A DNA stretch of 64,000 bases from Anseongella ginsenosidimutans (GCF_008033235.1 NZ_CP042432.1:3162001-3226000), one strand, 5' to 3'; numbered from the stretch's first letter, positions 24,807-34,135 are shown. The notes: a model not told the origin generated them from the sequence alone. Numbers and translations are program-made.

Positions 24807-27275
24807 CTAATTTGCCAGAGAAGGGGGAATTTCCTTTACTTTAAGGTCAAGCGGCTCCTTTACGATTTCGTCCATTAAAGCCCGCTGGAGTACCTCATCC
24901 ATGTCCGAAACATAATGGAACTTCATATCTTTGATATAATGCTGCTTGATCTCCTCGATATCCTTTTTGTTGTTTTTGCAGAGGATCACGTCGGTGATGT
25001 CTGCACGGCGCGCAGCCAGGATCTTCTCCTTGATTCCACCTACGGGTAAAACTTTGCCGCGAAGGGTAATTTCGCCCGTCATGGCCAGATGCGGCCGTAC
25101 CTTTCGCTGGGTAAAAGCGGAAGCCAGGGCGGTGAGCATGGTAATTCCCGCCGAAGGCCCGTCTTTAGGAATGGCACCTGCGGGGATATGGATATGAATG
25201 TCCCACTGATCAAACAATTTCGGCTCAATACCGAATTTGCCGGCGTTCGCTTTCAGGTAGGCCAGGGCGATCATGGCCGATTCCTTCATGACATCACCAA
25301 GGTTGCCGGTAAGGGTAAGCTTCCCTTTCCCCGGGCTAAGGCTTGACTCGATAAACAGGATGTCGCCGCCAACCGCCGTCCATGCCAGGCCGGTCACGAC
25401 ACCCGCGTGTTCATTATCTTCGTAAAGTTCCTTATCAAAAACCGGGGCCCCAATGATGCTTTCCACGTCCTTTGCGGTCAGGGAAGGCATGTATTCTTCT
25501 TCCATGGCCACTTTTTTGGCTGTTCCCCGTACCAGGGTGGCAATCTTCTTTTCAAGTCCGCGTACTCCCGACTCGCGGGTGTATTCTTCGATGACTTTTT
25601 CTATGATCTTGGGACTCAGTTTAAACTGGTTGCCTTTGAGTCCGTGTGCTTCGCGCTGCTTGGGAATCAGGTGGCGCCGGGCTATTTCGACTTTCTCCTC
25701 AATGGTATAGCCGTTTACCTCGATGATCTCCAGGCGGTCTTTGAGCGCCGGGTGAATGCTGGACGTTGAATTCGCGGTAGCTATGAACAGCACATTTGAC
25801 AGGTCGAAATCCAATTCAACATAATGGTCGTAGAACGCATTATTTTGTTCCGGATCCAGCACTTCAAGCAAAGCCGAAGAAGGATCGCCCCTGAAATCAC
25901 TACCCACTTTTTCTATCTCGTCCAGCACAAATACAGGATTAGCAGATTTTACCTTTCGCAGGGATTGGATAATACGGCCGGGCATAGCCCCGATATAGGT
26001 ACGTCGGTGCCCGCGGATATCCGCCTCATCGTGAATACCTCCCAGCGCCATACGTACGTATTTCCTGCCTACCGCCTTTGCAATGGAACGCCCAAGTGAG
26101 GTTTTACCTACACCCGGAGGGCCTACCAGGCAGAGAATAGGGGCCTTCATATTGTTCTTTAATTTCAATACGGCCAGGAATTCAAGAATACGGTCCTTTA
26201 CCTTTTCCATCCCATAATGGTCCTTGTCCAGGACGCGCTGGGCCCTTTTCAGATCGAAATTATCTTTGGTATATTCATTCCAGGGCAATTCCAACAGAAG
26301 TTCGGCATAGTTCAGCACTACCGAATATTCGGCGGCCGCCGGGTTCATACGAAGCAGCTTATCAATTTCTTTATCAAAGGCCTCATGAACTTCCTTGCCC
26401 CATTTCTTCTTATTGCCACGCTTCCGGAGGTCCTGTATTTCTGCATCCGGAGTAGAACCGCCCAGTTCTTCCTGAATGGTGCGGAGCTGCTGGTTCAGGA
26501 AATACTCCCGCTGCTGCTTATCAATATCGGTGCGCACCTTGGATTGTATCTGGTTCTTCAGTTCAAGCATCTGCAGTTCCTGGCTCAGGTGCTTAAATAC
26601 CAGTTCGGCGCGTTTCTTCAAATCAGCTATTTCCAGCAACTTTTGCTTTTCTGCCACATCGGCATTCATGTTGGAGGAAATGAAGTTGATAAGGAAAGAG
26701 GAATTTTCAATATTCTTGATGGCAATGCCTGCCTCCGTTGGAATATTAGGCGAGGTTTCAATGATCTGCATGGCCAGGTCCTTCACGGAGTTTACCAGCG
26801 CACTGAATTCCTTGTCAGTCCTGATCTTTGTTTCGCCAAACGCCGAAACTCTTGCTTTCAGGTATGGTTCCGTCTGTACAACTTCACCCATCTCAAATCG
26901 CTTCTTACCCTGAATGATCACCGTGGTATTTCCATCGGGCATCTGGAGCATCTTTAAGATGGCCGCTACCGTACCGATCGTATTAAGTTCATCTACCGAA
27001 GGGTCTTCGACGTTCACGTTCTTTTGCGCAACCACTCCAATAATACGATTGCTTTTATAGGCCTCGCGTATCAGTTTAATGGACTTATCACGCCCCACGG
27101 TAATGGGAATGATCACTCCTGGAAACAGCACGGTGTTCCGGAGAGGCAGTATGGGCAAAATGTCAGGTATGGGTTCCTTATTGATCTCTTCCTCTTCATC
27201 GTTAGACATTAGGGGGAAAAACTCGGTATCTTCCGTTATAAAAAGAGAGGGGATCTGGTCAAAACTATCAAACAT
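24807..27275 (-). CDS. lon: ATP-dependent protease Lon
   Basis: The cytoplasmic AAA+ protease that degrades misfolded and regulatory proteins. The 822-residue protein has the N-terminal LON substrate-binding domain (from about residue 38, [15 protein letters not shown]), a helical region, the AAA+ module with Walker A GPPGVGKT (about 385-392) and Walker B FVLDEIEK, and the C-terminal peptidase with the Ser-Lys dyad in [11 protein letters not shown] and [10 protein letters not shown]. The ATG at 27275 is chosen over a TTG two codons earlier. Confidence 0.97.
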   Translation of the reverse strand: MFDSFDQIPSLFITEDTEFFPLMSNDEEEEINKEPIPDILPILPLRNTVLFPGVIIPITVGRDKSIKLIREAYKSNRIIGVVAQKNVNVEDPSVDELNTIGTVAAILKMLQMPDGNTTVIIQGKKRFEMGEVVQTEPYLKARVSAFGETKIRTDKEFSALVNSVKDLAMQIIETSPNIPTEAGIAIKNIENSSFLINFISSNMNADVAEKQKLLEIADLKKRAELVFKHLSQELQMLELKNQIQSKVRTDIDKQQREYFLNQQLRTIQEELGGSTPDAEIQDLRKRGNKKKWGKEVHEAFDKEIDKLLRMNPAAAEYSVVLNYAELLLELPWNEYTKDNFDLKRAQRVLDKDHYGMEKVKDRILEFLAVLKLKNNMKAPILCLVGPPGVGKTSLGRSIAKAVGRKYVRMALGGIHDEADIRGHRRTYIGAMPGRIIQSLRKVKSANPVFVLDEIEKVGSDFRGDPSSALLEVLDPEQNNAFYDHYVELDFDLSNVLFIATANSTSSIHPALKDRLEIIEVNGYTIEEKVEIARRHLIPKQREAHGLKGNQFKLSPKIIEKVIEEYTRESGVRGLEKKIATLVRGTAKKVAMEEEYMPSLTAKDVESIIGAPVFDKELYEDNEHAGVVTGLAWTAVGGDILFIESSLSPGKGKLTLTGNLGDVMKESAMIALAYLKANAGKFGIEPKLFDQWDIHIHIPAGAIPKDGPSAGITMLTALASAFTQRKVRPHLAMTGEITLRGKVLPVGGIKEKILAARRADITDVILCKNNKKDIEEIKQHYIKDMKFHYVSDMDEVLQRALMDEIVKEPLDLKVKEIPPSLAN

Positions 27276-27301
27276 ATTCAAATTCCGGATTTATTGCCAC
27301 A

Positions 27302-27472
27302 ATGGCAGTATATAGCTATACATATATACAATCCGAATGTTTCAATAGCCATGCCAATTCTAAAACCTATGGGTATAATGAGAGGTGGCTGTTAAAAAGG
27401 CAGAACGCGTTGCAGTATTACACTTACATGGAACAGGCCTTGGATAAGATCATTTCGCGGGACAAAAGTTAA
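27302..27472 (+). CDS. Possible small protein (56 codons), unrecognised
   Basis: A short ORF in the 342-bp gap between lon and the M56 genes, running from an ATG at 27302 to a TAA at 27470. The product is tyrosine-rich (MAVYSYTYIQSE at the start) with a helical, charged C-terminus ending in ISRDKS. I do not recognise it. It could be a chance ORF or a remnant; codon usage is not decisive at this length. The rest of the gap shows no clear features. Confidence 0.2.
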   Translation: MAVYSYTYIQSECFNSHANSKTYGYNERWLLKRQNALQYYTYMEQALDKIISRDKS

Positions 27473-27617
27473 TTAAGTCAGCAATCCCCGGCCTGCCGGT
27501 CCTCAGCCCGGCCGATGTTGTCAGCACGTATATTGAAGTGTGATTATGCCGGAATTACACCATTTTGCTACTGCTGAAGATCCTGGGAATATTAGGATGG
27601 TTCTTTTGTGATGATCC

Positions 27618-29137
27618 TTATAACACGTATTCGGCTTTGGAACCATACAGCTTTGCCCCCGATTTGCCGGAAATGATTGTCCTTGCATCAATGTCATCCT
27701 CTGTTAACTGCTGCATGGTTTCGTAATCCGATTCTTTGCCATCAATCAGGATGAGCGCTTTGTCGCCGTTGATAATAGTGGTTTCGCCGGGTTTTGAAGA
27801 ATTTAAAGAAATCTGAAAACGTTTCCCTTTTTCAAGGATAATCACTTTTTGGACGGAAACGTTTTGGTCGCTTTTTATGCTATCTGCTTCCCCCGTAAAC
27901 GATACAACGCGGGGATGTTTCTTTACTTTTTCGCCGGTAAACACGTCCACTTTCGCCGTAGTATCAATTTCTTTTTTATCAGTGCGGTTTTTTGTGTTGA
28001 TAATAATAACTCCGCTCTTTCCTTTTTCACCATACAGTGCCTGCGCATCTTTGATGATACTCAACGAAAGAATATCGTTGGGCGCCAGTTTCATGACATC
28101 CGCAAATTTCCATTCTTTTCGATCTACTATAAAAAGCGCCTTTTTCCAGCCTTCGCTTTTTGATGGGGGGGTTGAAAAGAAACCGCTCGTATCCCCCCTG
28201 AGAAAATATCCCCACGCGACCACTTCAGAATCGGCCGGAAGGGTGTCGAGCGGGGAAACAAGCTGTTCGTCATTCATTCGCGGAGGCGCTTCTTTGGCAG
28301 GACGGTCTGATATATTAAACGCCAGGGAAATGAGCGCCAGGAATGGCACCAGCACCAGGTATTTTACCAGATGCAGTTCGGAGGAAGGTTTTTTATTCAT
28401 CATGGTCACTCTGATCTTAAGGTGGGCGAAATTGAAATTGTTGGCAAGCGAGGACACATAAGGGTTTTTACTCACTTTTATCAAATTATATTGGTAGGTT
28501 TTGACGTCTGCGCCACTTTGCAGAACCTTTCGGTCGGCCATGAATTCCAGGTTCTCACGAACGGCGTTCATTATTAGCCAGGCTCCGGGATTGAACCAAT
28601 AAAAAATCCGGTTGAGTTCTCCCGCGAGGACGTCGATGGTATGCCACTCGCTGATATGTACCTTTTCATGTTCAATGATTGAGTCACGTTCTGCAGGGGA
28701 GTGCAATACCGGATTCAGGTAGATGCTGCCAAAAAACGAAAATGGATTGATCTTTTCGTTCATGGTTCGGATTACGGGTTTCCCGGCGCCCTGTTTCCTG
28801 GACGCAAAATGCAGCCTGGCCAGTGAAAGCAGCTGTATCAGAAACCTGGCGCCCATGACTGCCACCCCCGACCAGAAAACAAATGCAAGTACATTCCATA
28901 CCGGGTGTGGGCTTTCCGCGGCCACGTTTCCCAGGTCAGGCAGGTAATAGATCGCTTCACCTCCCGCCGCTTAATAAGCCCACTCAGATCAATAAGCGGA
29001 TAAACCGATGAAAACCCAATCGCAAACAGCAGATAAAAACGGTTCAGGGTATAAAAGGTGAGCCTGCGCAGGCCATAACAATAGGCCAGGTAAAATAGCA
29101 CAAGAGCAATGTTTACTTTCAGAAGATACAGAAACAT
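27618..29137 (-). pseudogene. Frameshifted M56 (BlaR1-like) metallopeptidase, second copy
   Basis: A near-duplicate of the adjacent upstream gene, split by a one-base frameshift. The first 55 residues (29137-28973, MFLYLLKVNIALVLFYLAY) match its neighbour through DLSGLI; the matching continuation (IYYLPDLGNVAAESP) is in another frame from 28970 to 27618. One extra A at the attaa of 28971-28975 would restore a 506-residue protein. The peptidase motif HEKVH is intact, followed by FYWFNPGAW and ENLEFMADRKVL. The C-terminus has one SusC-plug-like repeat (IIKDAQALYGEKGKSGVIIINT) and a degenerate second ending in YVL. Either a recent mutation, a sequencing error, or a recoded site. Confidence 0.8.
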
Positions 29138-29140
29138 GGT

Positions 29141-30760
29141 TTATTTCTTAGTTGTAATTTCAATAACACCATGTTCGCCTCTTTCCCCGTATTTATCGGT
29201 GGCAGACTTGTCTTTCAGCACATCTACACGCAGAATTTCCTCTGCCGGGATCTTCTGCACCGTCTCCGCCGCGGCTGCTTCCCCGTCAACAAGGTAAAGA
29301 ATATTTCCATTATCCCCGGCAGGAAGGACCTGAACGCCGGCTGCCGACTCAATTTCAACCGATTCAACAGAGTCGGAAGGTGTCATATCAGCCGTAATTG
29401 TTTGAACGGCGTTGCCCTTGGTAACGATCAGTATCACGCCGTTTTCGGCTTTCTTTCCAAACATTCCGGTCGCCTTAGCGTCTTTTAAAACAGTAATACT
29501 GGCTATCGTATTGGGGTCCATCTCCTCAATTCCGGCTTTTGAGGGCACACCGTCTATGATGAATAAAGGCGCTTTCTGTCCTGCCTTTGTTGTACAGCAA
29601 TTGATTATTACATCCTTCCTTTCTTTGTCACGCGCCGTGTCATCAATAGTGTCCTTCTTTGCTTCAAACCTTACCTGTTTTACGACCGGGGGAGGAGGAA
29701 TATTTTTTTCGCTTTCTTTTTTCTTAGCGGTGTCGGCCGGATAAATTTTAACTTCCTTCACTACCGGCGGGGGTGGCGGAAAATTTCCATCGTTAAGTTC
29801 GCCGGAAACGGAATGGGTAAGCTCCTTTTCGGGAAGGGTATCACCCGGATGAAGGAATAAGGGCTCGTTAAATTTGACGACTTCAATAAGCGGTTCTTTC
29901 AGCTCCGCTTTCGATATATTAAAGGCCAGCGCGCTCGCGGCCACAAAGGGAACCAGTACCAGGTATTTTACAAGGTGTAGTTCCGAAGAAGGTTTCTTAT
30001 CCATCATGGTGATCCTTATTTTTAAGTGGGAAAAGTTAAAATTATTGGCAAGTGCGGAAGCATAGGGGATGTTGCTGGCCTTCACCAGGCTGTATTGATA
30101 GCTTTTGGCGTCTACTCCGCTTCGCAGAACCCGTTGGTCTGTCATAAATTCCAGGTTTTCCCGGATGGCCGTCATTAACAACCAGGCTCCCGGATTGAAC
30201 CAGTAAAAGATCCGGTTGACTTCCCCGGCGAGAATGTCAGCCGTATGCCATTCCTTCACATGGACCTGTTCATGTTTGACGATGGAAGCCAGTTCTTCCC
30301 GGGAATGCAGCAATGGATTCAGGTAAATATTGCGAAAAAAAGAAAAGGGGTTGATTTTTTCTTTCACCATGCGAATGGGATGGCTTTCCAGGGCCTGCCT
30401 TTTTGAAGCCAGGTGCAGACGCGCCAGGGAAACGCATTGCGCCAGGAACCTGGCTGCCATGATGACAACACCCGACCAGAATATAAAAGAGAGTACGTTC
30501 CATATCTCGAGCGGGCTTTTTGCCGCCATATTTCTAAGGTCCGGCAGGTAATAAATAATGTCACCCGCTGCAGCCTGCCGCGGGCTGATTAAACCACTTA
30601 GGTCGATAAGCGGATAAACCGAGGAGAACCCAATGGCAAAAAGCAGGTAGAAGCGGTTCAGGGTATAAAACGTCAGCTTGCGAAGGCCGTACCGGTAAGC
30701 CAGGTAGAACAGTGCCAGCGCAATGTTTACTTTCAGGAGGTACAAAAACAGAGGTGTCAT
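29141..30760 (-). CDS. M56 family metallopeptidase, BlaR1-like sensor protease
   Basis: A 539-residue membrane zinc protease, the kind that relieves repression by a BlaI-type regulator on an external signal. Transmembrane segments lie at about 4-24, 34-56, 86-112 and 262-282; the zinc motif is HEQVH (163-167), with FYWFNPGAW and ENLEFMTD following. Instead of a penicillin-binding sensor domain, the C-terminal half has proline-rich linkers and two repeats (about 397-448 and 486-539) that resemble the plug of SusC-type receptors, with the VLKDxxAT-x-G-x-x-G-x-x-GVI pattern. It follows blaI by 5 bp. The inducing signal is unknown and need not be a beta-lactam. Confidence 0.85.
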   Translation of the reverse strand: MTPLFLYLLKVNIALALFYLAYRYGLRKLTFYTLNRFYLLFAIGFSSVYPLIDLSGLISPRQAAAGDIIYYLPDLRNMAAKSPLEIWNVLSFIFWSGVVIMAARFLAQCVSLARLHLASKRQALESHPIRMVKEKINPFSFFRNIYLNPLLHSREELASIVKHEQVHVKEWHTADILAGEVNRIFYWFNPGAWLLMTAIRENLEFMTDQRVLRSGVDAKSYQYSLVKASNIPYASALANNFNFSHLKIRITMMDKKPSSELHLVKYLVLVPFVAASALAFNISKAELKEPLIEVVKFNEPLFLHPGDTLPEKELTHSVSGELNDGNFPPPPPVVKEVKIYPADTAKKKESEKNIPPPPVVKQVRFEAKKDTIDDTARDKERKDVIINCCTTKAGQKAPLFIIDGVPSKAGIEEMDPNTIASITVLKDAKATGMFGKKAENGVILIVTKGNAVQTITADMTPSDSVESVEIESAAGVQVLPAGDNGNILYLVDGEAAAAETVQKIPAEEILRVDVLKDKSATDKYGERGEHGVIEITTKK

Positions 30761-30765
30761 GGCAT

Positions 30766-31125
30766 TTATTTTTTCTTTTCGATCATATGAATGATCTCCT
30801 TCAATTCTTCCGGGGAAATTTTCTGGTCCTTGGCAAAGAACGTGACCAGTTCCTTGTAGGAATTCTTAAAATAATCTTCTACAAAACCTGACATGAAGGA
30901 CCGTTTGTACTCAGATTCCGGAAGCGCAGGTTCATACCAGTTGGTATTACCGGCTTTGCGCGCCTTTACATAGCCCTTTTTTTCAAGATTTTTTACTGTG
31001 GAAGCCAGGGTAGTGTAGGGAGGTCGGGGTTTTTTCAGCAGTTCCAGGAAATCCTTTATTACGCCGCCGCCTGTTTGCCATATTACTTGCATGGCTTCTT
31101 CTTCCTGTAAAGTGAGTTTTGTCAT
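30766..31125 (-). CDS. BlaI/MecI/CopY family transcriptional repressor
   Basis: A 119-residue winged-helix repressor (start MTKLTLQEEEAMQVIW, wing-helix region with PYTTLASTVKNLEKKGYV) with a C-terminal dimerisation/cleavage segment. By family analogy it is inactivated by the partner M56 protease encoded 5 bp downstream. Two TACG-N7-CGTA dyads lie 6-40 bp before its start and are probably its own operators. No beta-lactamase gene is nearby, so its regulon beyond its own operon is unknown. Confidence 0.92.
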   Translation of the reverse strand: MTKLTLQEEEAMQVIWQTGGGVIKDFLELLKKPRPPYTTLASTVKNLEKKGYVKARKAGNTNWYEPALPESEYKRSFMSGFVEDYFKNSYKELVTFFAKDQKISPEELKEIIHMIEKKK

Positions 31126-31130
31126 TTATT

Positions 31131-31166
31131 CTACGATTTATTCGTAAATCTACGAAACATCCGTAG
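31131..31166 (-). promoter_or_regulatory. Paired BlaI-type operator dyads
   Basis: Two dyads of the same form, TACG-N7-CGTA, lie at 31132-31146 and 31151-31165 (the second extends to CTACG...CGTAG), with centres 19 bp apart, immediately upstream of the blaI start. BlaI/MecI operators are also paired dyads built on TACA/TGTA, so this looks like the autoregulatory site of the blaI-M56 operon. Confidence 0.65.
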
Positions 31167-31433
31167 TAACTTCCAAATTTTTTTTAAGTATTTTGAAAAA
31201 AAGGAGGAAAGGGTGAATACTTCGTATATTTACTTATCGAACGTCTACCATTGAGTATTCGGATTTTCAAGCAACTATATTTCAGTTGCATTTCGATTCT
31301 ATTAACAGAAGAAATCATAAACAAAGAGTACCTTGCTTTAAAATAACCTTCAACGGGTACTTAAACAATCCCCGCCGGCGGCTGTTCATTATAGAAAAAT
31401 TCGCGGATTACGTACCTTAGCAAAAATTTTCAA
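31167..31433. other. Intergenic region between divergent blaI and mqnE
   Basis: This AT-rich stretch separates the blaI operon from the menaquinone genes. It must contain the blaI promoter (minus strand) and an mqnE promoter (plus strand); a TACCTTAG near 31415 is a partial -7 match for the latter. I see no ORF, RNA gene or repeat here. Confidence 0.5.
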
Positions 31434-32624
31434 ATGGAGAAAGCCACGGAGCAGCCGAACTTACTTTTTAATGAAAGCCAGCTTTCGGAAGATCTGTATG
31501 CTATTGCTTTAAAGGTACAAAACGGGGAACGCCTGACCTTCGATGAAGGCGTTACTCTCTATGAAAAAGGAAGCCTGGGTTACCTGGGTATACTGGCCAA
31601 TTTCATTCGGGAACGACTGCACGGACATCGTACTTATTTTAACAGGAATTTTCATATTGAGCCTACCAACCTTTGTGTATTCACCTGTAAGTTTTGCTCT
31701 TATTCGCGCTTACTTAAACAGGAAAGCGAAGGATGGGTGATGAGTAAAGAGCAGATCTGGCATCTCGTGGACGGATATAAAGATCAGCCCGTGACTGAAG
31801 TGCATATCGTGGGCGGAGTACATCCTAAGCAGAACCTCGAATTTTACTGCGAGTTGTTTGAAGGGATCAGAAAGCGCAGGCCGGAACTGCATATCAAAGC
31901 GCTTACCCCTGTGGAGATGGAATATATCTTTCGCAAGGCGAAAGTTTCCTACAGCGATGGAATGAAGCGATTAAAAGACGCAGGATTACAATCCATGCCG
32001 GGCGGAGGCGCCGAAATTTTTGATGAAGAAATAAGGGAAAAGATCTGCGCCGATAAATGTACCAGCCAGCAATGGCTAGAAATACATGAAGCGGCCCATG
32101 AATTGGGGATGAAAACGAATGCCACCATGCTGTACGGACATATTGAGGAGTATCGACACCGGGTAGACCACATGGAACGCCTTCGGCAGCTGCAGGACAA
32201 AACCGGGGGATTCCAGGCCTTTATACCCCTTAAATTCAGGAATAAACAGAACGAGATGGCGGATGTCCCGGAGGTTTCCGTCGTGGAAGATCTTCGAAAT
32301 TATGCGGTGTCCAGGATCTATCTTGATAATTTTCCGCATATAAAATCCTATTGGGCCATGATAGGGCGTTCTACTGCACAACTTTCACTTAATTTCGGAG
32401 TGAGTGATATTGACGGCACCATTGACGATACCACGAAGATTTATTCGATGGCTGGCGCGGAGGAACAGCATCCGCGGATGACGACCACCGAGCTGGTAGA
32501 ACTTATTCGGCAGGTAGGGCGCCGTCCATTGGAACGGGATACCTTATACCACGTGATCCGGGATTATAACACCGGTGAACAGGAAGCCGTCCAGCCGGAG
32601 CCGGACCGCCTGTCGCTCAATTAA
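31434..32624 (+). CDS. mqnE: Aminofutalosine synthase MqnE
   Basis: A radical SAM enzyme of the futalosine menaquinone pathway, joining 3-[(1-carboxyvinyl)oxy]benzoate with the adenosyl radical to give 6-amino-6-deoxyfutalosine. The 396-residue protein has the cluster motif CVFTCKFC (Cys81, Cys85, Cys88) preceded by FHIEPTNL, and the family segments HIVGGVHP, SMPGGGAEIF and NATMLYGHIEE. mqnA lies two genes downstream, so two of the pathway's early steps are clustered; mqnB, C and D are not in the window. Confidence 0.94.
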   Translation: MEKATEQPNLLFNESQLSEDLYAIALKVQNGERLTFDEGVTLYEKGSLGYLGILANFIRERLHGHRTYFNRNFHIEPTNLCVFTCKFCSYSRLLKQESEGWVMSKEQIWHLVDGYKDQPVTEVHIVGGVHPKQNLEFYCELFEGIRKRRPELHIKALTPVEMEYIFRKAKVSYSDGMKRLKDAGLQSMPGGGAEIFDEEIREKICADKCTSQQWLEIHEAAHELGMKTNATMLYGHIEEYRHRVDHMERLRQLQDKTGGFQAFIPLKFRNKQNEMADVPEVSVVEDLRNYAVSRIYLDNFPHIKSYWAMIGRSTAQLSLNFGVSDIDGTIDDTTKIYSMAGAEEQHPRMTTTELVELIRQVGRRPLERDTLYHVIRDYNTGEQEAVQPEPDRLSLN

Positions 32625-32627
32625 CGC

Positions 32628-33248
32628 ATGGAAGACTTGAAGACCTTTTATATTATCCGACACGGAGAAACAGATTATAACCGGATGGGCATTGTGCAGG
32701 GGCGGGGAGTGGATACAGACCTGAATGAGACCGGACGGATGCAGGCGCAGCGTTTCTATGAAGCCTACTCGGACGTGGCCTTTGATAAGATCTACACCTC
32801 CAAATTAAAACGAACGCATCAGACGGTCCAGCTTTTTATTGACCGGGGTATTGCCTGGGAACAGCTTCCGGGACTGGATGAACTGGACTGGGGCAATAAC
32901 GAAGGCCAGGACGCTGGTTCTGATACGATGAAGGAATTTTATAATGTAGCGGAACAATGGGCCCGGGGCGCATACGAAGTAGCCATACCGGGAGGGGAGA
33001 GCGCGCTGGATGTTGCCGCCAGGCAGGAAGAGGCGCTTCAGCATATGCTTTCCCGGGAAAATGAAAAAACCGTATTGGTTTGTATGCATGGGCGGGCTAT
33101 GCGCATCTTGATGTGCCGGCTTACCGGCAGCGAGCTGAGCGAAATGGACCGTTTTCCGCACCAGAACCTCTCCCTGTACAAGTTAAGCTTTGACGGGCAG
33201 GGCTTTGAGGTGCTTGATTTTAATGATTTAGCGCATCTTTATGAGTAA
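32628..33248 (+). CDS. Histidine phosphatase family protein
   Basis: A 206-residue phosphoglycerate-mutase-like phosphatase. The catalytic RHGETDYN motif is at about residues 12-19, with the second His in VCMHGRAMR and an acidic residue in ELDWGNNEGQD. Its substrate is unknown. It is sandwiched between mqnE (3-bp gap) and mqnA (8-bp overlap), so it is translated with the menaquinone enzymes, although no phosphatase step is known in the futalosine route. Confidence 0.88.
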   Translation: MEDLKTFYIIRHGETDYNRMGIVQGRGVDTDLNETGRMQAQRFYEAYSDVAFDKIYTSKLKRTHQTVQLFIDRGIAWEQLPGLDELDWGNNEGQDAGSDTMKEFYNVAEQWARGAYEVAIPGGESALDVAARQEEALQHMLSRENEKTVLVCMHGRAMRILMCRLTGSELSEMDRFPHQNLSLYKLSFDGQGFEVLDFNDLAHLYE

Positions 33249-34023
33249 AATACGCATTTCAGCCGTTTCCTATACGAATACAACACCTTTCGTCTACGGG
33301 ATAAGGCGGGATAAGGCTTTATTGGAAAAAATAGAGTTTATGCTCGATATCCCGGCGGACTGCGCCCGGAAATTAAAGGAAGACCGGGCGGATATAGGGC
33401 TTGTTCCCGTAGCAGTATTGCCTGAGCTTCCGTATTATGAGCTGGTTGCAGATTATTGTATCGGAGCAGTAGGAGAGGTCAATTCTGTTTTCCTGTTCAG
33501 CCGGAAACCGCTCGAAGAAATCCGTTTTATTCGCACTGATAATCATTCCCGTACATCTAATTTACTGGCCCGGATACTGGCTTCCCGTTATTGGAAAATC
33601 GATGCATCGTTTGGGAACTTTGCCGATGAAGACGCTTTTGTGCTTATCGGAGACCGTACGTTCGGGTTGAAAAAAGAATATCCTTACGTGTATGACCTGG
33701 CGGCCGAATGGATCCGGTTCACGGGCCTGCCATTCGTTTTCGCAGTATGGGCAGCCAATAAACCGGTAGACCCCGTGTTCAGGGAAGAATTCAACAGGGC
33801 GCTGGAATACGGCGTCACCCATCGAAAGGAATTGCTGAAAGAGCTTCCGCAGGTAAAGGGCTTTGACCTTGAAGAATATTTGATGAAGCACCTGAGTTTT
33901 GAACTGGACGCCAGGAAGAAGGAGGGACTCAGCCTTTTTCTGCAGCACGTGCAGGAAATTTTACTTGGAAGTAAGGAAAACAATACACATATTTGCAGTA
34001 ATGCAACAGGTAGTGATCTATAA
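33241..34023 (+). CDS. mqnA: Chorismate dehydratase MqnA
   Basis: Converts chorismate to 3-[(1-carboxyvinyl)oxy]benzoate, the first futalosine-pathway step. The 260-residue protein has a periplasmic-binding-protein-like fold without a signal peptide; family signatures are SAVSYTNTTPFVYGI at the start, DIGLVPVAVLPEL, and HSRTSNLLARIL. The start overlaps the phosphatase gene by 8 bp. The last residues (after LLGSKE) are poorly conserved and the DNA there also seems to carry the promoter and start of a trp leader ORF. Confidence 0.92.
   Translation: MSKIRISAVSYTNTTPFVYGIRRDKALLEKIEFMLDIPADCARKLKEDRADIGLVPVAVLPELPYYELVADYCIGAVGEVNSVFLFSRKPLEEIRFIRTDNHSRTSNLLARILASRYWKIDASFGNFADEDAFVLIGDRTFGLKKEYPYVYDLAAEWIRFTGLPFVFAVWAANKPVDPVFREEFNRALEYGVTHRKELLKELPQVKGFDLEEYLMKHLSFELDARKKEGLSLFLQHVQEILLGSKENNTHICSNATGSDL
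33964..33995 (+). promoter_or_regulatory. Candidate trp operon promoter inside the mqnA 3' end
   Basis: CTTG at 33964-33967, a 20-bp spacer and CATATTTG at 33988-33995 match the Bacteroidota -33/-7 consensus with one mismatch in each box. Transcription would begin near 34001, exactly at the leader ORF, so the leader would be leaderless or start at the GTG at 34013. Confidence 0.45.
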
Positions 34024-34066
34024 AAGCTGGTGGCGGCGTTTTTTTTTTACGCGGGCGCCGGTATGA
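34001..34066 (+). CDS. trp operon leader peptide with tandem Trp codons
   Basis: A 21-codon ORF too short for routine calling, from ATG 34001 to TGA 34064-34066, beginning inside the last codons of mqnA. It encodes MQQVVIYKSWWRRFFF and a short tail, with two adjacent Trp codons at 34028-34033 followed by two Arg and three Phe codons. The Trp pair, its position before trpD, and a terminator hairpin 42 bp after it are what a classical ribosome-stalling attenuator needs. The alternative is a chance ORF; two Trp codons in a 21-codon frame at this exact place makes that unlikely. Confidence 0.72.
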   Translation: MQQVVIYKSWWRRFFFTRAPV

Positions 34067-34107
34067 AGGGTGAATAACTTCGATTACTATCTGAAAGAAA
34101 TTCAAGA

Positions 34108-34135
34108 GGGTTGCCCATTCAGCAGCCCTTTTTTT
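34108..34135 (+). terminator. Attenuator terminator before trpD
   Basis: gggttgc (34108-34114) pairs with gcagccc (34122-34128) around a 7-nt loop and is followed by seven T residues, a proper intrinsic terminator, 38 bp before the trpD start. An earlier pairing cggcg (34034-34038) with cgccg (34056-34060), and an alternative of gggcg (34053-34057) with tgccc (34112-34116), could switch it on and off. It could also serve simply as the mqnA terminator. Confidence 0.75.

Noticed and set aside
27302-27472. Resemblance of the small ORF's YTYIQSE to the GIY-YIG nuclease start
   Set aside because: The remaining 45 residues do not continue the GIY-YIG fold, so the match is too short to claim.
27618-31125. 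Beta-lactam resistance locus
   Set aside because: The BlaI/M56 pair is of the right family, but no beta-lactamase gene or penicillin-sensor domain is present, so resistance is not claimed.
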